A stretch of 49,908 bases of DNA from CAYLPU01 sp964385635 (GCA_964385635.1 CAYLPU010000028.1:1-49908); one strand, 5' to 3'. Positions 23,086 through 31,337 are shown, numbered from the stretch's first letter. Translations and numbers: made by a program. The notes: a model not told the origin generated them from the letters alone.

Positions 23086-24338
23086 GGAATCGTCTGTGGT
23101 CCATCTGGCAATACGCAGATGCGGGCATCGGGGCCGTAGCGGGTCAACAACTCGGCCAGCGTCTCCTCGATCTCGTGGCAGGGACGGAGCAGTGCAGAGC
23201 GTATCTCATCATCCGAAAGATAACGGCTCTTGACGTAAACGTCGGCCCAACACTGCACCTGCGCCTGTATCTGAGCCTCCCACTGATCCACCATCAGGAA
23301 CCCCGGCCGCCGTATGACCTCCAGCAACGCCTGTGGACTGTCGGCCATGTGCAGGATGTTCTGGTACTCCCCATGGTCTGGGACGCCATCCCAGCACTCG
23401 GCCGCGATGATGATGCTCCCTCCCTCGCGCACGACTTGCGCCGCGGCTGACATGCCCTTGACCGCCTGGTAGAGGTTCAGATCGAGCGGGTAGCCCGAGT
23501 TGGACGTGACGACGATGTCGAAGGGCGCTGCTATCCGCACCATCGCCGTCTGGCGAACGGCGGCCGTCCCTGCCTGATGAGCCGCCTGCAGGCTGCCTGC
23601 GTAGACGCCGGTGATCGCCCGCTCGCGGTTGAGCGTCACGTTGAGGAGAAAAGCGGGTGCGGTTTTGAGCGCCACCTCCAGCATCTCCTCCCACACCGGA
23701 TTCCCGGCTGTGACGCCCCACGTAGCGCCAGGGTCATCGAGCATGGCTATGCCGTGGTTCTCCAACACCAACCGGACGCCGGCCACGCCAGGAAGCACCG
23801 CCTTGGGGCCGCCACTGAAGCCAGCGAAGAGGTGAGGCTCGATGAAGCCGGTCAGAACCTTGACCGTGGCCTCCGCGTAGGTACGATTGACGAGAATCTC
23901 GTGACCGGAACGGGTCCGTCCCAGGTTGACCAGGCTGTCCTGGTCCCAGGCGTCGTGCTGCACGATGCGGTAGCCATCCACGACATCGTCCCCCAGCAGG
24001 TTGCGCAGTTCCTCCTCCGTGTTGGGACGGTGTGTTCCTGTTGCGTTGATGAGCACGATTTGCTCGCGGGGTACGTGGCTCAGTTCCGCCAGCAGTGGTG
24101 GCAAGAGTCGGTCGTTTGGCGTGGGGCGGGTGATGTCGCTGAAGACGATAGCGACGGTGTCCTCCGGCCTCACCATTTCGCGTAGTGAAGAAGCGCCCAG
24201 CGGCTGCCGTAGCGCTCGAACAATAGCAGCCCCCTCGTTGGGCAGCCCCTCCACGAAGCGCGGTTCCACCACGGTCACATTTTGATCGGGCAGGTCTACC
24301 CACAGCCCTTCACGTCCATAGGCTAGTTCAACGTGCAT
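23061..24338 (-). CDS. larA: LarA-type nickel-dependent racemase (DUF2088 family)
   Basis: 425 residues from the ATG at 24338 (an upstream extension overlaps the acetyltransferase). The LarA signature is complete: SDITRPTPND, INATGTHRPNTEEEL, and GFIEPHLFAGFSGGPKAVLPG with the His and the Lys that would bind the nickel-pincer nucleotide. The family racemises lactate or related 2-hydroxy acids; the substrate here is undetermined. The enzyme needs LarB, LarC and LarE for its cofactor, and none is in the window. It is the last gene of a row with a subtilisin-like protease and a GNAT protein. Its end overlaps the EamA remnant. Confidence 0.9.
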   Translation of the reverse strand: MHVELAYGREGLWVDLPDQNVTVVEPRFVEGLPNEGAAIVRALRQPLGASSLREMVRPEDTVAIVFSDITRPTPNDRLLPPLLAELSHVPREQIVLINATGTHRPNTEEELRNLLGDDVVDGYRIVQHDAWDQDSLVNLGRTRSGHEILVNRTYAEATVKVLTGFIEPHLFAGFSGGPKAVLPGVAGVRLVLENHGIAMLDDPGATWGVTAGNPVWEEMLEVALKTAPAFLLNVTLNRERAITGVYAGSLQAAHQAGTAAVRQTAMVRIAAPFDIVVTSNSGYPLDLNLYQAVKGMSAAAQVVREGGSIIIAAECWDGVPDHGEYQNILHMADSPQALLEVIRRPGFLMVDQWEAQIQAQVQCWADVYVKSRYLSDDEIRSALLRPCHEIEETLAELLTRYGPDARICVLPDGPQTIPYVESTST

Positions 24339-24369
24339 TTCTTTGGCCTCCTCGAAAAACCTGGTTTCT

Positions 24370-25086
24370 TCACGCTGGCCGGCACACGCCCTCACCGGCG
24401 AACTCGCGAGCCCCGGTATCCACGTAACCGACCGCTTCGGCCAGCGCGGTGCTGGGTCCGTTCGTCTCATTGACGATGTAGACCGGCTGCCTGGTCGAAC
24501 GGACAACCCACGTCGTGCAGGCTGTCATCACCGCCCGGCCCCACCCGCGTTCCCGAGCGGCTGGTTTGGTGTGGACAAAGAGTTCGGCAAAGTGGGGCGA
24601 AGACCAGTTGACGCCCGCCTCGGCCGCAACCTCCCCCTGCGAGCGAATGACGAAGCGCGGCAGGCCGCCCAGGCCCTGCTCCGCAACGACCAGCACGTTG
24701 ATGATGGGCTGGAAGCGGAACAGTTCGAGCCGGTAGACGTGATTAACCTCAGGCTGCTCAATATTCACGACCTCCGCGACGGCGTCTCGCAGGTCCGGCG
24801 TCGTGATCAAGTAATAAGGACGGCCGGGGACGAGTGCCTGACGCAGCAGTTCGACGGCCGCGCGGGCATCCGGCGTGCGCAGCACGACAGTGGGCTGGAA
24901 CAGCCTCTGTCCAGTCTGGCAGACGGCAACAAAGCCATCGGCGTGACCAGTATCGTCCTCGTGGACGTAAAGACGGGTGCGCCGGGGATCGTGATAGAAG
25001 GCATAGTAAACATACAGCGCATCGGTTGGTGTGGAGAAGTGCAACAAGGGGCGCACTTTCAGGCGTAGAGTTCTTAGGTCAGCCAC
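24370..25086 (-). CDS. GNAT-family N-acetyltransferase
   Basis: 238 residues from a GTG at 25086 that overlaps the protease stop (GTGGCTGA). The C-terminal half has the GNAT fold: FAELFVHTKPAARERGWGRAV carries the acetyl-CoA pyrophosphate loop (R/Q-x-x-G-x-G/A as RERGWGRA), then YIVNETNGPSTALAEAVGYV. The N-terminal half (about 1-120) is a second, diverged GNAT-like domain. The acceptor is unknown. Coupling to the protease gene and the 31-bp gap to larA suggest one transcript, with no obvious shared pathway. Confidence 0.8.
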   Translation of the reverse strand: MADLRTLRLKVRPLLHFSTPTDALYVYYAFYHDPRRTRLYVHEDDTGHADGFVAVCQTGQRLFQPTVVLRTPDARAAVELLRQALVPGRPYYLITTPDLRDAVAEVVNIEQPEVNHVYRLELFRFQPIINVLVVAEQGLGGLPRFVIRSQGEVAAEAGVNWSSPHFAELFVHTKPAARERGWGRAVMTACTTWVVRSTRQPVYIVNETNGPSTALAEAVGYVDTGAREFAGEGVCRPA

Positions 25087-27037
25087 CGCCGTTTCCTCCC
25101 AACGACCAATCCTTGAAGATGGGGTGCAACAGAAGTCGCCAGGGGACAACCACCTCCAGCGGCGCACCCATTACAGGAGTGATCAGTTCGCTGGCGCGCA
25201 CCCCGTAGGCAGCGTTGATCACGGGCATGCCTGGTAGCAGGTGTTCCACCGTGACCGCCAGCGTCCTCGTCAGCATCCCCTGGCCCGCCAGGCTTGCGGT
25301 TGTCCAGGTGACGACCCCGCCCGCCCGCGCATAGTCTCCGCTGGCCCAGGCAAAAGTCGTACTCACAGGGACAACATCGGTGAGGACGACCTGGGTGAGG
25401 GTAGAGTAGGAAGTGTTGGTGATACTGATGGTGTAGAGGAGCAATCGAGCAGGGAGTCCCATCGGAAAGACGGCCTGCTTGGTGACCCTCAGTTCCGCAC
25501 GGGCTCCCTGCACCGCCGCCAGCGCGTCCACGATGCCCCAGCCATAGACGTTGTTGGGACGTCCACTGAGGTCGCCGCCACAACTGGCGTCAATGCGGGG
25601 CCGGGCGGTCTGCGCGATGATCCGCTCAGTGGTGTCCACGTCGCCGATGAGGCTGGGCGCGGCCGACCACAGCAATACCACCGTCCCCGCGACATGTGGC
25701 CCGGCCATCGAGGTGCCGCTTTTCCAGCCGTACCCTCCACCCGGGACGCTAGAACGCACCCAAGAGCCCGGCGCGGTCACGTCCGGCTTGAGTCGCCCCG
25801 AGCCATCCCGCGTCACCGGCCCCCGGCTGCTGAAGGAAGCGATGGTGTCGCCACTGTCGGTTGCACCAACGGAGAAGGCGGCGTCATAGATGGCGGGCGG
25901 GTCCTGCACTGTCCCACACTCAGACCCGCTATTGCCGGCCGAAACAACCACCACAATGCCCGCCGCGCGCACGTTCTCGACGATGGCCTGCAATGTGTCC
26001 CAGTCACAGCCCTCGCTGGGGGGACAGGTCCAGGAGTTGTTGATCACGTGGGGGGCCAGGCTGGGGACGCCGTCGGTGGAGGGATTGCCTCCGATGGGAT
26101 AGGGAGCCAGGAAGAACTCGAAACATTCGGCATAGGTGGCAGGAGCGCCCCACCCTTCTTCCATGTTCCGGCAGCCAATCCAGCGCGCGCCGGGGGCAAC
26201 CCCGACCTGGTGACTCCCACCGTCGTCGCCAACGATGGTGCCCATCGTGTGAGTGCCGTGACTGTTGTCATCGCAGGGGGCGGGGGAATCGAACCCACAG
26301 GGATTCCCCTCTGGCGTGTGTGGGTCGTTCGTGTGGATCGTGTCGTGCCAGTTGTAGTCGTGGGTAGCGGTGATGCCGTTGTAGCCCCGGTACTGGTTGA
26401 TCAGTGCTGGATGATCCCAGTCGTAGCCGGTGTCTTGCCCGGCGACGACGATGGACTGCCCGGTGTAGCCCAGCGCCCAGACGTCGTCAGCGTTGATGTG
26501 CACCACGTTCCATTCGATCACCTGGGGTGCCAGCGGGCGCTGGGCTCGGTCGGAGACCTTCGCCCAACGCCGGGACTTTGCCCGACGCTGGGGCTCCGGC
26601 AGCGGTTGGCGGACACGCGGGTTGGCGGCAATACGCGCCACCTCGGAGCGAGCAGCCAGGCGCGCGACGAGGGCACGGTCGCCTCTCACCACCAGCATGT
26701 TGACGATGTAGAACGGGCGGTAGTCCACACCGGAGGCGTCCAGTTCAGCACGCAGGGGGACCTGAGAGCGCAGCGCCACCTCCAGCAACGTGTTGTGGAC
26801 GTAGCGCAGGCGCGCCTCACGGGTGCGTAGGGCCGCTGCCGCACTGAGGTTCGCCTGCTCGGCAAGTACCACCAGAAACTCAGCCTCGCCGCCTTCGGCA
26901 GTGGACTCCCACACCTGGAGAGCGACGTTGGCCGGTCGGGTGGACGGCAATGCGCGGGTGATGGTGAGCAAGGTCAAGAAGAGCAGTCCTGCCAGACCCA
27001 GCGGAAGGCCCGCGTGAAGGAGAAAGTGCCTGTTCAT
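25079..27037 (-). CDS. Secreted subtilisin-like serine protease (S8)
   Basis: 652 residues. A signal peptide or anchor spans about 10-30 (GLPLGLAGLLFLTLLTITRA) and an inhibitor-like propeptide about 50-150. The catalytic triad is Asp202 (VAGQDTGYD), His260 (NSHGTHTMG) and Ser443 (SGTSMAGPHVAG), with the oxyanion Asn in INNSW. After the protease domain there is one DUF11-like beta-sandwich (about 530-625, ISITNTSYSTLTQVVLTDVV). The end GNGGG is short. Residues about 157-164 are coded by a 22-bp dispersed repeat (26545-26566) in the loop between propeptide and protease, where cleavage would occur. It starts the row that includes GNAT and larA. Confidence 0.93.
   Translation of the reverse strand: MNRHFLLHAGLPLGLAGLLFLTLLTITRALPSTRPANVALQVWESTAEGGEAEFLVVLAEQANLSAAAALRTREARLRYVHNTLLEVALRSQVPLRAELDASGVDYRPFYIVNMLVVRGDRALVARLAARSEVARIAANPRVRQPLPEPQRRAKSRRWAKVSDRAQRPLAPQVIEWNVVHINADDVWALGYTGQSIVVAGQDTGYDWDHPALINQYRGYNGITATHDYNWHDTIHTNDPHTPEGNPCGFDSPAPCDDNSHGTHTMGTIVGDDGGSHQVGVAPGARWIGCRNMEEGWGAPATYAECFEFFLAPYPIGGNPSTDGVPSLAPHVINNSWTCPPSEGCDWDTLQAIVENVRAAGIVVVVSAGNSGSECGTVQDPPAIYDAAFSVGATDSGDTIASFSSRGPVTRDGSGRLKPDVTAPGSWVRSSVPGGGYGWKSGTSMAGPHVAGTVVLLWSAAPSLIGDVDTTERIIAQTARPRIDASCGGDLSGRPNNVYGWGIVDALAAVQGARAELRVTKQAVFPMGLPARLLLYTISITNTSYSTLTQVVLTDVVPVSTTFAWASGDYARAGGVVTWTTASLAGQGMLTRTLAVTVEHLLPGMPVINAAYGVRASELITPVMGAPLEVVVPWRLLLHPIFKDWSLGGNGGG
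26545..26566. repeat. Dispersed 22-bp repeat, copy in protease gene
   Basis: CTCGGTCGGAGACCTTCGCC plus CA, identical to 40945-40966 and close to 10218-10239. It lies in-frame in the propeptide-protease linker. Confidence 0.75.
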
Positions 27038-27067
27038 TGAGAGAGGATTATAGCAGAAGTACGGCGC

Positions 27068-27096
27068 TTGACAAAAGCAACCTCCTATAGGATAAT
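27068..27096 (+). promoter_or_regulatory. Thioredoxin promoter
   Basis: TTGACA (27068-27073), 17 bp, GATAAT (27091-27096). AGGAGGA lies just before the trxA ATG. Confidence 0.85.
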
Positions 27097-27121
27097 CCCT
27101 GCTATATTTCAGGAGGATAGA

Positions 27122-27451
27122 ATGGCAAAACCGTTCGAGGTAACTGACGCTACATTTGAGGAGAAAGTGCTCCAGGCTAAGGAGCCAACGCTCGTGGATT
27201 TCTGGGCCGAGTGGTGTGGGCCATGCAAGATGGTCGCGCCGGCCGTTGAAGCGCTTGCTGAGGAGTACGACGGGAAACTACGCGTGGCCAAGATGGACGT
27301 GGATAGTAACCCGCAGACGCCAGGTAATTACGGCATCCGTGGTATCCCCACGTTGATTCTGTTCAAGGATGGGGTGGCCGTCGCCCATATCGTGGGCTAC
27401 CGTCCTAAAGAGGCGCTGGCTGAGGAATTGCTGCCCTACATCGAGACTTGA
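27122..27451 (+). CDS. trxA: Thioredoxin
   Basis: 109 residues, the normal length. The redox site WCGPCK has Cys32 and Cys35, and the cis-Pro is present in IRGIPTLILFKDG. It reduces disulfides in cytoplasmic proteins and is itself reduced by thioredoxin reductase, which is not in the window. It has a near-consensus promoter and an AGGAGGA ribosome site. The TGA stop forms part of the -35 box of the next promoter, so trxA is a single-gene unit back to back with the T-box leader. Confidence 0.97.
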   Translation: MAKPFEVTDATFEEKVLQAKEPTLVDFWAEWCGPCKMVAPAVEALAEEYDGKLRVAKMDVDSNPQTPGNYGIRGIPTLILFKDGVAVAHIVGYRPKEALAEELLPYIET

Positions 27452-27476
27452 CATCACGGCACCTATGTGGTATATT
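27448..27476 (+). promoter_or_regulatory. Promoter of the T-box/trpS transcript
   Basis: TTGACA (27448-27453), 17 bp, TATATT (27471-27476). The -35 box contains the trxA stop codon. Transcription should start near 27483. Confidence 0.85.
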
Positions 27477-27482
27477 GTGTGT

Positions 27483-27898
27483 ACAACCTAAGATCGAAAG
27501 ACTGCGATCGGGAAAAGTAGGCATCGAAGCGGGGTTCAGAGAGTCGGGCACTTGAGTTTTGAATCAAGGGCTGTGAGCCCGATATCAGCGCCGGTGCTGA
27601 ATGGGTCCGGGAGTCGCCCGCCGAAAGAACATGGATTGCAGGACAGCAACTGATGTTTGAGTAGTCCGGGCCGGAAACGCCACCGTTATCAGGGCTGAAG
27701 GTATCGTCCTGAGGGCTTCGACTGAGTCCAGCCGAAGTCTTTGGTAGGGCCGTACCTGCAAATGAGTGAGGCTGGCTCTTTACGTACAACGCGCCGTCAC
27801 CGGCGCGTTTTTGCGTTCTAAGAATCTGCCTAACCAGGGTGGCACCGCGGGTGTCCAAAGTATGACGCTCGTCCCTGAAAAGGGACGGGCGTTTTTCT
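27483..27898 (+). ncRNA. T-box leader, tryptophan-specific
   Basis: The T-box sequence AGGGTGGCACCGCGG is at 27836-27850. Stem I covers about 27500-27625 with the AGAGAG element (27538-27543), and a specifier loop in GCTGAATGGGTCC gives codon TGG at 27602-27604, matching tRNA-Trp. A terminator stem ACGCTCGTCCCT / AGGGACGGGCGT (27865-27876, 27881-27892) with a GAAA loop and T-run ends the leader, and competes with an antiterminator formed by AGGG and the downstream CCCT. Uncharged tRNA-Trp should favour read-through into trpS. The leader is long, about 410 bases. Its linker contains a repeat-like block (27703-27750) and an extra GC hairpin with a T-run (27789-27812). Confidence 0.9.
27789..27812 (+). 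terminator. GC hairpin with T-run inside the T-box leader
   Basis: ACGCGCCG (27789-27796) and CGGCGCGT (27801-27808), loop TCAC, then T's to 27812. It lies where T-box stem III is expected, but it also has the form of an intrinsic terminator. Confidence 0.5.
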
Positions 27899-27900
27899 TT

Positions 27901-27968
27901 TCTTGATGCTTGATACTTGATACTGGATGCTGGATGGCCGTAAGGAACGAGTATTGAGTATCCAGCAC
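27901..27968 (+). repeat. Degenerate CTTGATACTGGATGC-type repeat before trpS
   Basis: Variants of TTGATGC, TTGATAC, TGGATGC and GAGTATTGAGTATCC fill the DNA between the leader terminator and the trpS ribosome site (AAAGGAGG). Confidence 0.65.
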
Positions 27969-27981
27969 AAAGGAGGCTGAA

Positions 27982-28995
27982 ATGACAAAGAAGCGCATTC
28001 TCACAGGCGACCGGCCCACGGGCAAACTGCACCTGGGCCACTATGTGGGCAGCTTGGCCAATCGCGTGCAACTGCAGGATGAGTACGAGTGCTTCTTCAT
28101 CATCGCCGACCTGCACACTCTCACCACCCGGCCAGAAAAAGAGCACATCCTCGAAATCCGCCGCAACGTCCGTGAGATCGTGCTTGACTACCTGGTCGTC
28201 GGCATTGACCCCGAAAAGAGCGCCATCTTCGTCCAATCGGCCATTCCGGGCATCTACGAACTCAATCTGATCTTCGAGATGCTGGTGAGTGTGCCACGGC
28301 TGGAGCGTGTCCCCAGCATAAAGGAGATGGCGCGAGATGCCCGGCTGGAGACGCTGCCCTTTGGCCTGCTGGGCTATCCGGTGCTCCAGGCAGCCGACAT
28401 CCTCCTCCCCCGCGCCCACCTGGTGCCAGTGGGGAAGGACAACCAGGCCCACGTGGAGGTGACGCGGGAACTGGCTCGCCGCTTCAACCGGCTCTACGGA
28501 CAGGTCTTTCCCATACCGGAAGTACTCCTGAGCGAGATGCCAACCCTGGTGGGAATTGACGGTGTCAGAATGAGCAAGAGTCGCGGTAACGCCATCTATC
28601 TCTCGGACGACGGTGCGACGGTGGAGCGCAAGGTGCGCAGGATGTACACCGACCCCCAGCGAGTATGCGCCGACGTCCCTGGCAGAGTCGAGGGCAACCC
28701 TGTCTTCGTCTACCACGAGACCTTCAATCCCGACGGGGACGAGGTGGAGCACCTGAAGGAGCGGTACCGCCGGGGCAAGGTGGGCGATGTGGAGGTCAAA
28801 GAGAAACTGTCCCGTGCCATCAACGGGTTCCTCGACCCTATCCGTGAGAGACGCGCTCACTACGAAGCACAGCCGGGGCTGATCGAGGAAATCCTGCACA
28901 GTGGCATTCGACGCATGCGCCAGGAATCGGATGAGACGATGCGGGTGGTGCGGGAAGCGATGGGATTGGAAATGGAGGGTCTAACATGCACCTAA
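27982..28995 (+). CDS. trpS: Tryptophanyl-tRNA synthetase
   Basis: 337 residues, usual for the bacterial enzyme. Class I signatures are HLGH (17-20, in TGKLHLGHYVGS) and MSKS (about 195-198, in VRMSKSRGN). The tryptophan pocket segment LQAADILLPRAHLVPVGKDN is complete. It charges tRNA-Trp. The AAAGGAGG site lies ten bases before the ATG. The T-box leader with a TGG specifier directly upstream provides independent support for the assignment and sets its regulation by uncharged tRNA-Trp. The last 10 bp overlap the start of the following ATPase gene, so the two are translated in coupling. Confidence 0.98.
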   Translation: MTKKRILTGDRPTGKLHLGHYVGSLANRVQLQDEYECFFIIADLHTLTTRPEKEHILEIRRNVREIVLDYLVVGIDPEKSAIFVQSAIPGIYELNLIFEMLVSVPRLERVPSIKEMARDARLETLPFGLLGYPVLQAADILLPRAHLVPVGKDNQAHVEVTRELARRFNRLYGQVFPIPEVLLSEMPTLVGIDGVRMSKSRGNAIYLSDDGATVERKVRRMYTDPQRVCADVPGRVEGNPVFVYHETFNPDGDEVEHLKERYRRGKVGDVEVKEKLSRAINGFLDPIRERRAHYEAQPGLIEEILHSGIRRMRQESDETMRVVREAMGLEMEGLTCT

Positions 28996-29702
28996 TCAAA
29001 GTCAGCATCCACAGCGATAACTACCCCACCAGCCGTTACTACCCGTTCAACATCCCCATTCTCAGGGGTACATCGGAACTGATACTCAGAAAGCCTATCG
29101 CCTTCTTCGTGGGCGAGAATGGATCGGGAAAGTCCACCCTGCTGGATGCGATCACCAGGAAGTGCGACATTCATATATGGGATAAGCCCAGGCGACACGT
29201 CGCCCACAACAATCCCTACGAGACCTGTCTGGCAGATTACATCACCGTGACGTGGGCAAACGGGAGTGTGCCGGGCTCCCTTTTCAGAGCCGAGACGTTT
29301 CGTGACTTTGCCGACTTCCTCGACGACGTTGCCCTCTGCGATCCCGGCCGGCTGAAATATCACGGTGGTCATATCCTCAATACGTTGTCGCACGGCGAGG
29401 CAATTCTGAGTTACTTCAGCGGCCGTTATCACATCAAAGGGCTCTACCTTCTCGACGAACCGGAGGCCGCGTTTTCGCCCTCGAGTCAGGTGAGATTCCT
29501 GAGACTGCTACGACGGCTGGAGGCGGAAGGTCACGCCCAGTTCATCATGGCCACCCACTCCCCCATCCTGCTGGCCTATCCGGGAGCCCAGATTTTCAGT
29601 TTCGATTCGTCCCGCATCAAGGAGGTGGACTACGAGGACACCGAGCACTACAGGATTTACAAACAGTTTTTCACCGACCGTGGTGCCTTCCTGGGGGGTT
29701 GA
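28986..29702 (+). CDS. ABC-type/RecF-like AAA ATPase
   Basis: 238 residues. Walker A is FFVGENGSGKSTLL (about 40-53), the signature is LSHGEAILSYF, Walker B is GLYLLDEPEAAFSP and the switch His is in ATHSPILL. There is no coiled-coil insert and no membrane segment, so this is a compact stand-alone ATPase of the AAA_23/predicted ATPase group rather than a transporter subunit. Such proteins occur in DNA metabolism and in phage-defence operons, but no nuclease partner is next to it. It overlaps trpS by 10 bp and therefore should also respond to the tryptophan T-box, which is unexpected. Confidence 0.82.
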   Translation: MHLIKVSIHSDNYPTSRYYPFNIPILRGTSELILRKPIAFFVGENGSGKSTLLDAITRKCDIHIWDKPRRHVAHNNPYETCLADYITVTWANGSVPGSLFRAETFRDFADFLDDVALCDPGRLKYHGGHILNTLSHGEAILSYFSGRYHIKGLYLLDEPEAAFSPSSQVRFLRLLRRLEAEGHAQFIMATHSPILLAYPGAQIFSFDSSRIKEVDYEDTEHYRIYKQFFTDRGAFLGG

Positions 29703-29732
29703 TAAGCCGTGCTGCCTTGAAGAGGTAGTGCT

Positions 29733-29775
29733 GGGAGTCCCCCCTCCATGGGGGGGGGGGCGGGGTGGGGACTTC
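29733..29775 (+). repeat. C-run/G-run repeat with G-quadruplex potential
   Basis: GGAGTCCCC (29735-29743) and GGGGACTTCC (29767-29776) form rough outer arms. Between them eleven G (29750-29760) and two further GGGG runs (29762-29765, 29767-29770) could fold as a quadruplex on the plus strand. No gene lies in 29703-29934. Confidence 0.55.
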
Positions 29776-29865
29776 CGGCTCCGGCTCTTCAGGCCGGGGC
29801 GCATAACCGCCAAATGCTGGCTTGAGACACTTCTGGTTACTGAGGAAAGGGGGGATGCTATCGAG

Positions 29866-29926
29866 GAAGGAAACAAGTAGACAAGTACATCAACACATAA
29901 GGAAACGAGTAGACAAATACACAAGG
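29866..29926 (+). repeat. Degenerate AAACGAGTAGACAAGTAC repeat
   Basis: Several variants of GAAACAAGTAGACAAGTACA run up to the trpB2 ribosome site (AAGGAGGAAACG). A sister tract follows the gene at 31299-31337, so trpB2 is bracketed by the same repeat. Confidence 0.7.
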
Positions 29927-29934
29927 AGGAAACG

Positions 29935-31299
29935 ATGACGCAGTACAAGTACTTTCTGGAAGAAAAAGACCTACCTACCCATTGGTACAATGTGATCCCG
30001 GACATGAAGACACCGCCACCCCCGGACCGGCATCCGGCGACGCTGGAGATCATGACGCCTGAAGACATGGAGCCGGTCTTTCCCCACGCGCTGATTATGC
30101 AAGGGGGAAGCCAGGAGAGATGGATCGAGATCCCGGATGAGGTACAGGACATACTCAAGATGTGGCGCCCCTCCCCCCTCTACCGCGCCGCCCGTTGGGA
30201 GAAGGCTCTGGACACCCCGGCCAAAATCTACTACAAGTGGGAGGGCGTCAGCCCACCAGGCAGCCACAAGCCCAACACCGCCGTGGCCCAGTGTTACTAC
30301 GCCAGGGAGGAGGGTCTGGATGGCCTCGCCACCGAGACTGGGGCAGGCCAGTGGGGCAGCGCCCTCTGTTTCGCCACTCAGTTTTTCGGCCTCAAGATCA
30401 AGGTCTTTATGGTCACGATCAGTTATCACCAGAAGCCCTACCGGCGTGTCGCCATGGAGACCTGGGGAGGGAATGTTGTACCCAGTCCCAGTTCGGAGAC
30501 CAAGGCCGGTCGGGACATCCTGGCCGTGGACCCCGAGACCTCGGGCAGCCTGGGCATCGCCATCAGCGAGGCCATCGAGTACGCCGTCACCCGCGACGGG
30601 TGGAAGTACTCCCTGGGCAGCGTGGTCAACTTCGTGCTCCTGCACCAGACGATCGTCGGGCTGGAGGCCATGAAGCAGATGGAGATGGCGGGCGATTACC
30701 CGGACATTCTCATCGGCTGTGTCGGCGGCGGCAGCAACTTCGCCGGCCTCTTCCTGCCCTTCTTGAAGGACAAGTTGGACGGCACCAAACCGGATCTACG
30801 GGTCGTCAACGTGGAGTCCACCGCCTGCCCCAGCCTGACGCGGGGCCTCTACGCCTACGACTGGGGCGACACGGCCAAGACGGGGCCGGTGGTGAAGATG
30901 CACACCGTGGGCCATGGGTTCATCCCGGCCCCCGTTCACGCGGGCGGGCTGCGCTATCACGGCATGGCGCCCATCATCTGCCGCCTTCTGGAGGATAAGT
31001 TCGTCGAAGCCAGAGCCTATCATCAGAACACGGTCTTTGAGGCGGCCCAGAGTTTCGCCCAGTTCGAAGGCTTCATCGTGGCCCCTGAGACAGCCCACGC
31101 CGTCAAGGCCGTCTACGACGAGGCCATGGCCTGCAAGGAGTCGGGCGAATCGAAGGTCATCCTCTTCAACAACAGCGGTCACGGCCACTTCGACCTGGCG
31201 GCCTACGACGCCTACCATCGGAAGGAACTTCCAGACTACAAACTTGAGGAAGAGAAGATCCAACAGGCCCTGACAGAATTGCCCCGGGTTCCGGTCTAG
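29935..31299 (+). CDS. trpB: TrpB2-type tryptophan synthase beta chain
   Basis: 454 residues, longer than TrpB1 (about 400), as usual for the TrpB2 branch. The N-terminal extension DLPTHWYNVIPDM and RPSPLYRA are TrpB2 features. The PLP lysine is in PPGSHKPNTAVAQ, the substrate loop is LATETGAGQWGSAL, and the phosphate-binding glycine loop is CVGGGSNFAG. It condenses indole or another nucleophile with serine. TrpB2 is often solitary and thought to work without TrpA, which is absent here. It stands about 940 bp downstream of trpS on the same strand and may be in the same tryptophan-responsive region. Confidence 0.93.
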   Translation: MTQYKYFLEEKDLPTHWYNVIPDMKTPPPPDRHPATLEIMTPEDMEPVFPHALIMQGGSQERWIEIPDEVQDILKMWRPSPLYRAARWEKALDTPAKIYYKWEGVSPPGSHKPNTAVAQCYYAREEGLDGLATETGAGQWGSALCFATQFFGLKIKVFMVTISYHQKPYRRVAMETWGGNVVPSPSSETKAGRDILAVDPETSGSLGIAISEAIEYAVTRDGWKYSLGSVVNFVLLHQTIVGLEAMKQMEMAGDYPDILIGCVGGGSNFAGLFLPFLKDKLDGTKPDLRVVNVESTACPSLTRGLYAYDWGDTAKTGPVVKMHTVGHGFIPAPVHAGGLRYHGMAPIICRLLEDKFVEARAYHQNTVFEAAQSFAQFEGFIVAPETAHAVKAVYDEAMACKESGESKVILFNNSGHGHFDLAAYDAYHRKELPDYKLEEEKIQQALTELPRVPV

Positions 31300-31337
31300 G
31301 CGAGTAAACGAGTACATCAGGAAACGAGTAGACAAGG
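31299..31337 (+). repeat. Degenerate GAGTAAACGAGTACATC repeat after trpB2
   Basis: GCGAGTAAACGAGTACATCA and GGAAACGAGTAGACAAGG match the tract upstream of trpB2 (29866-29926). Confidence 0.65.
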
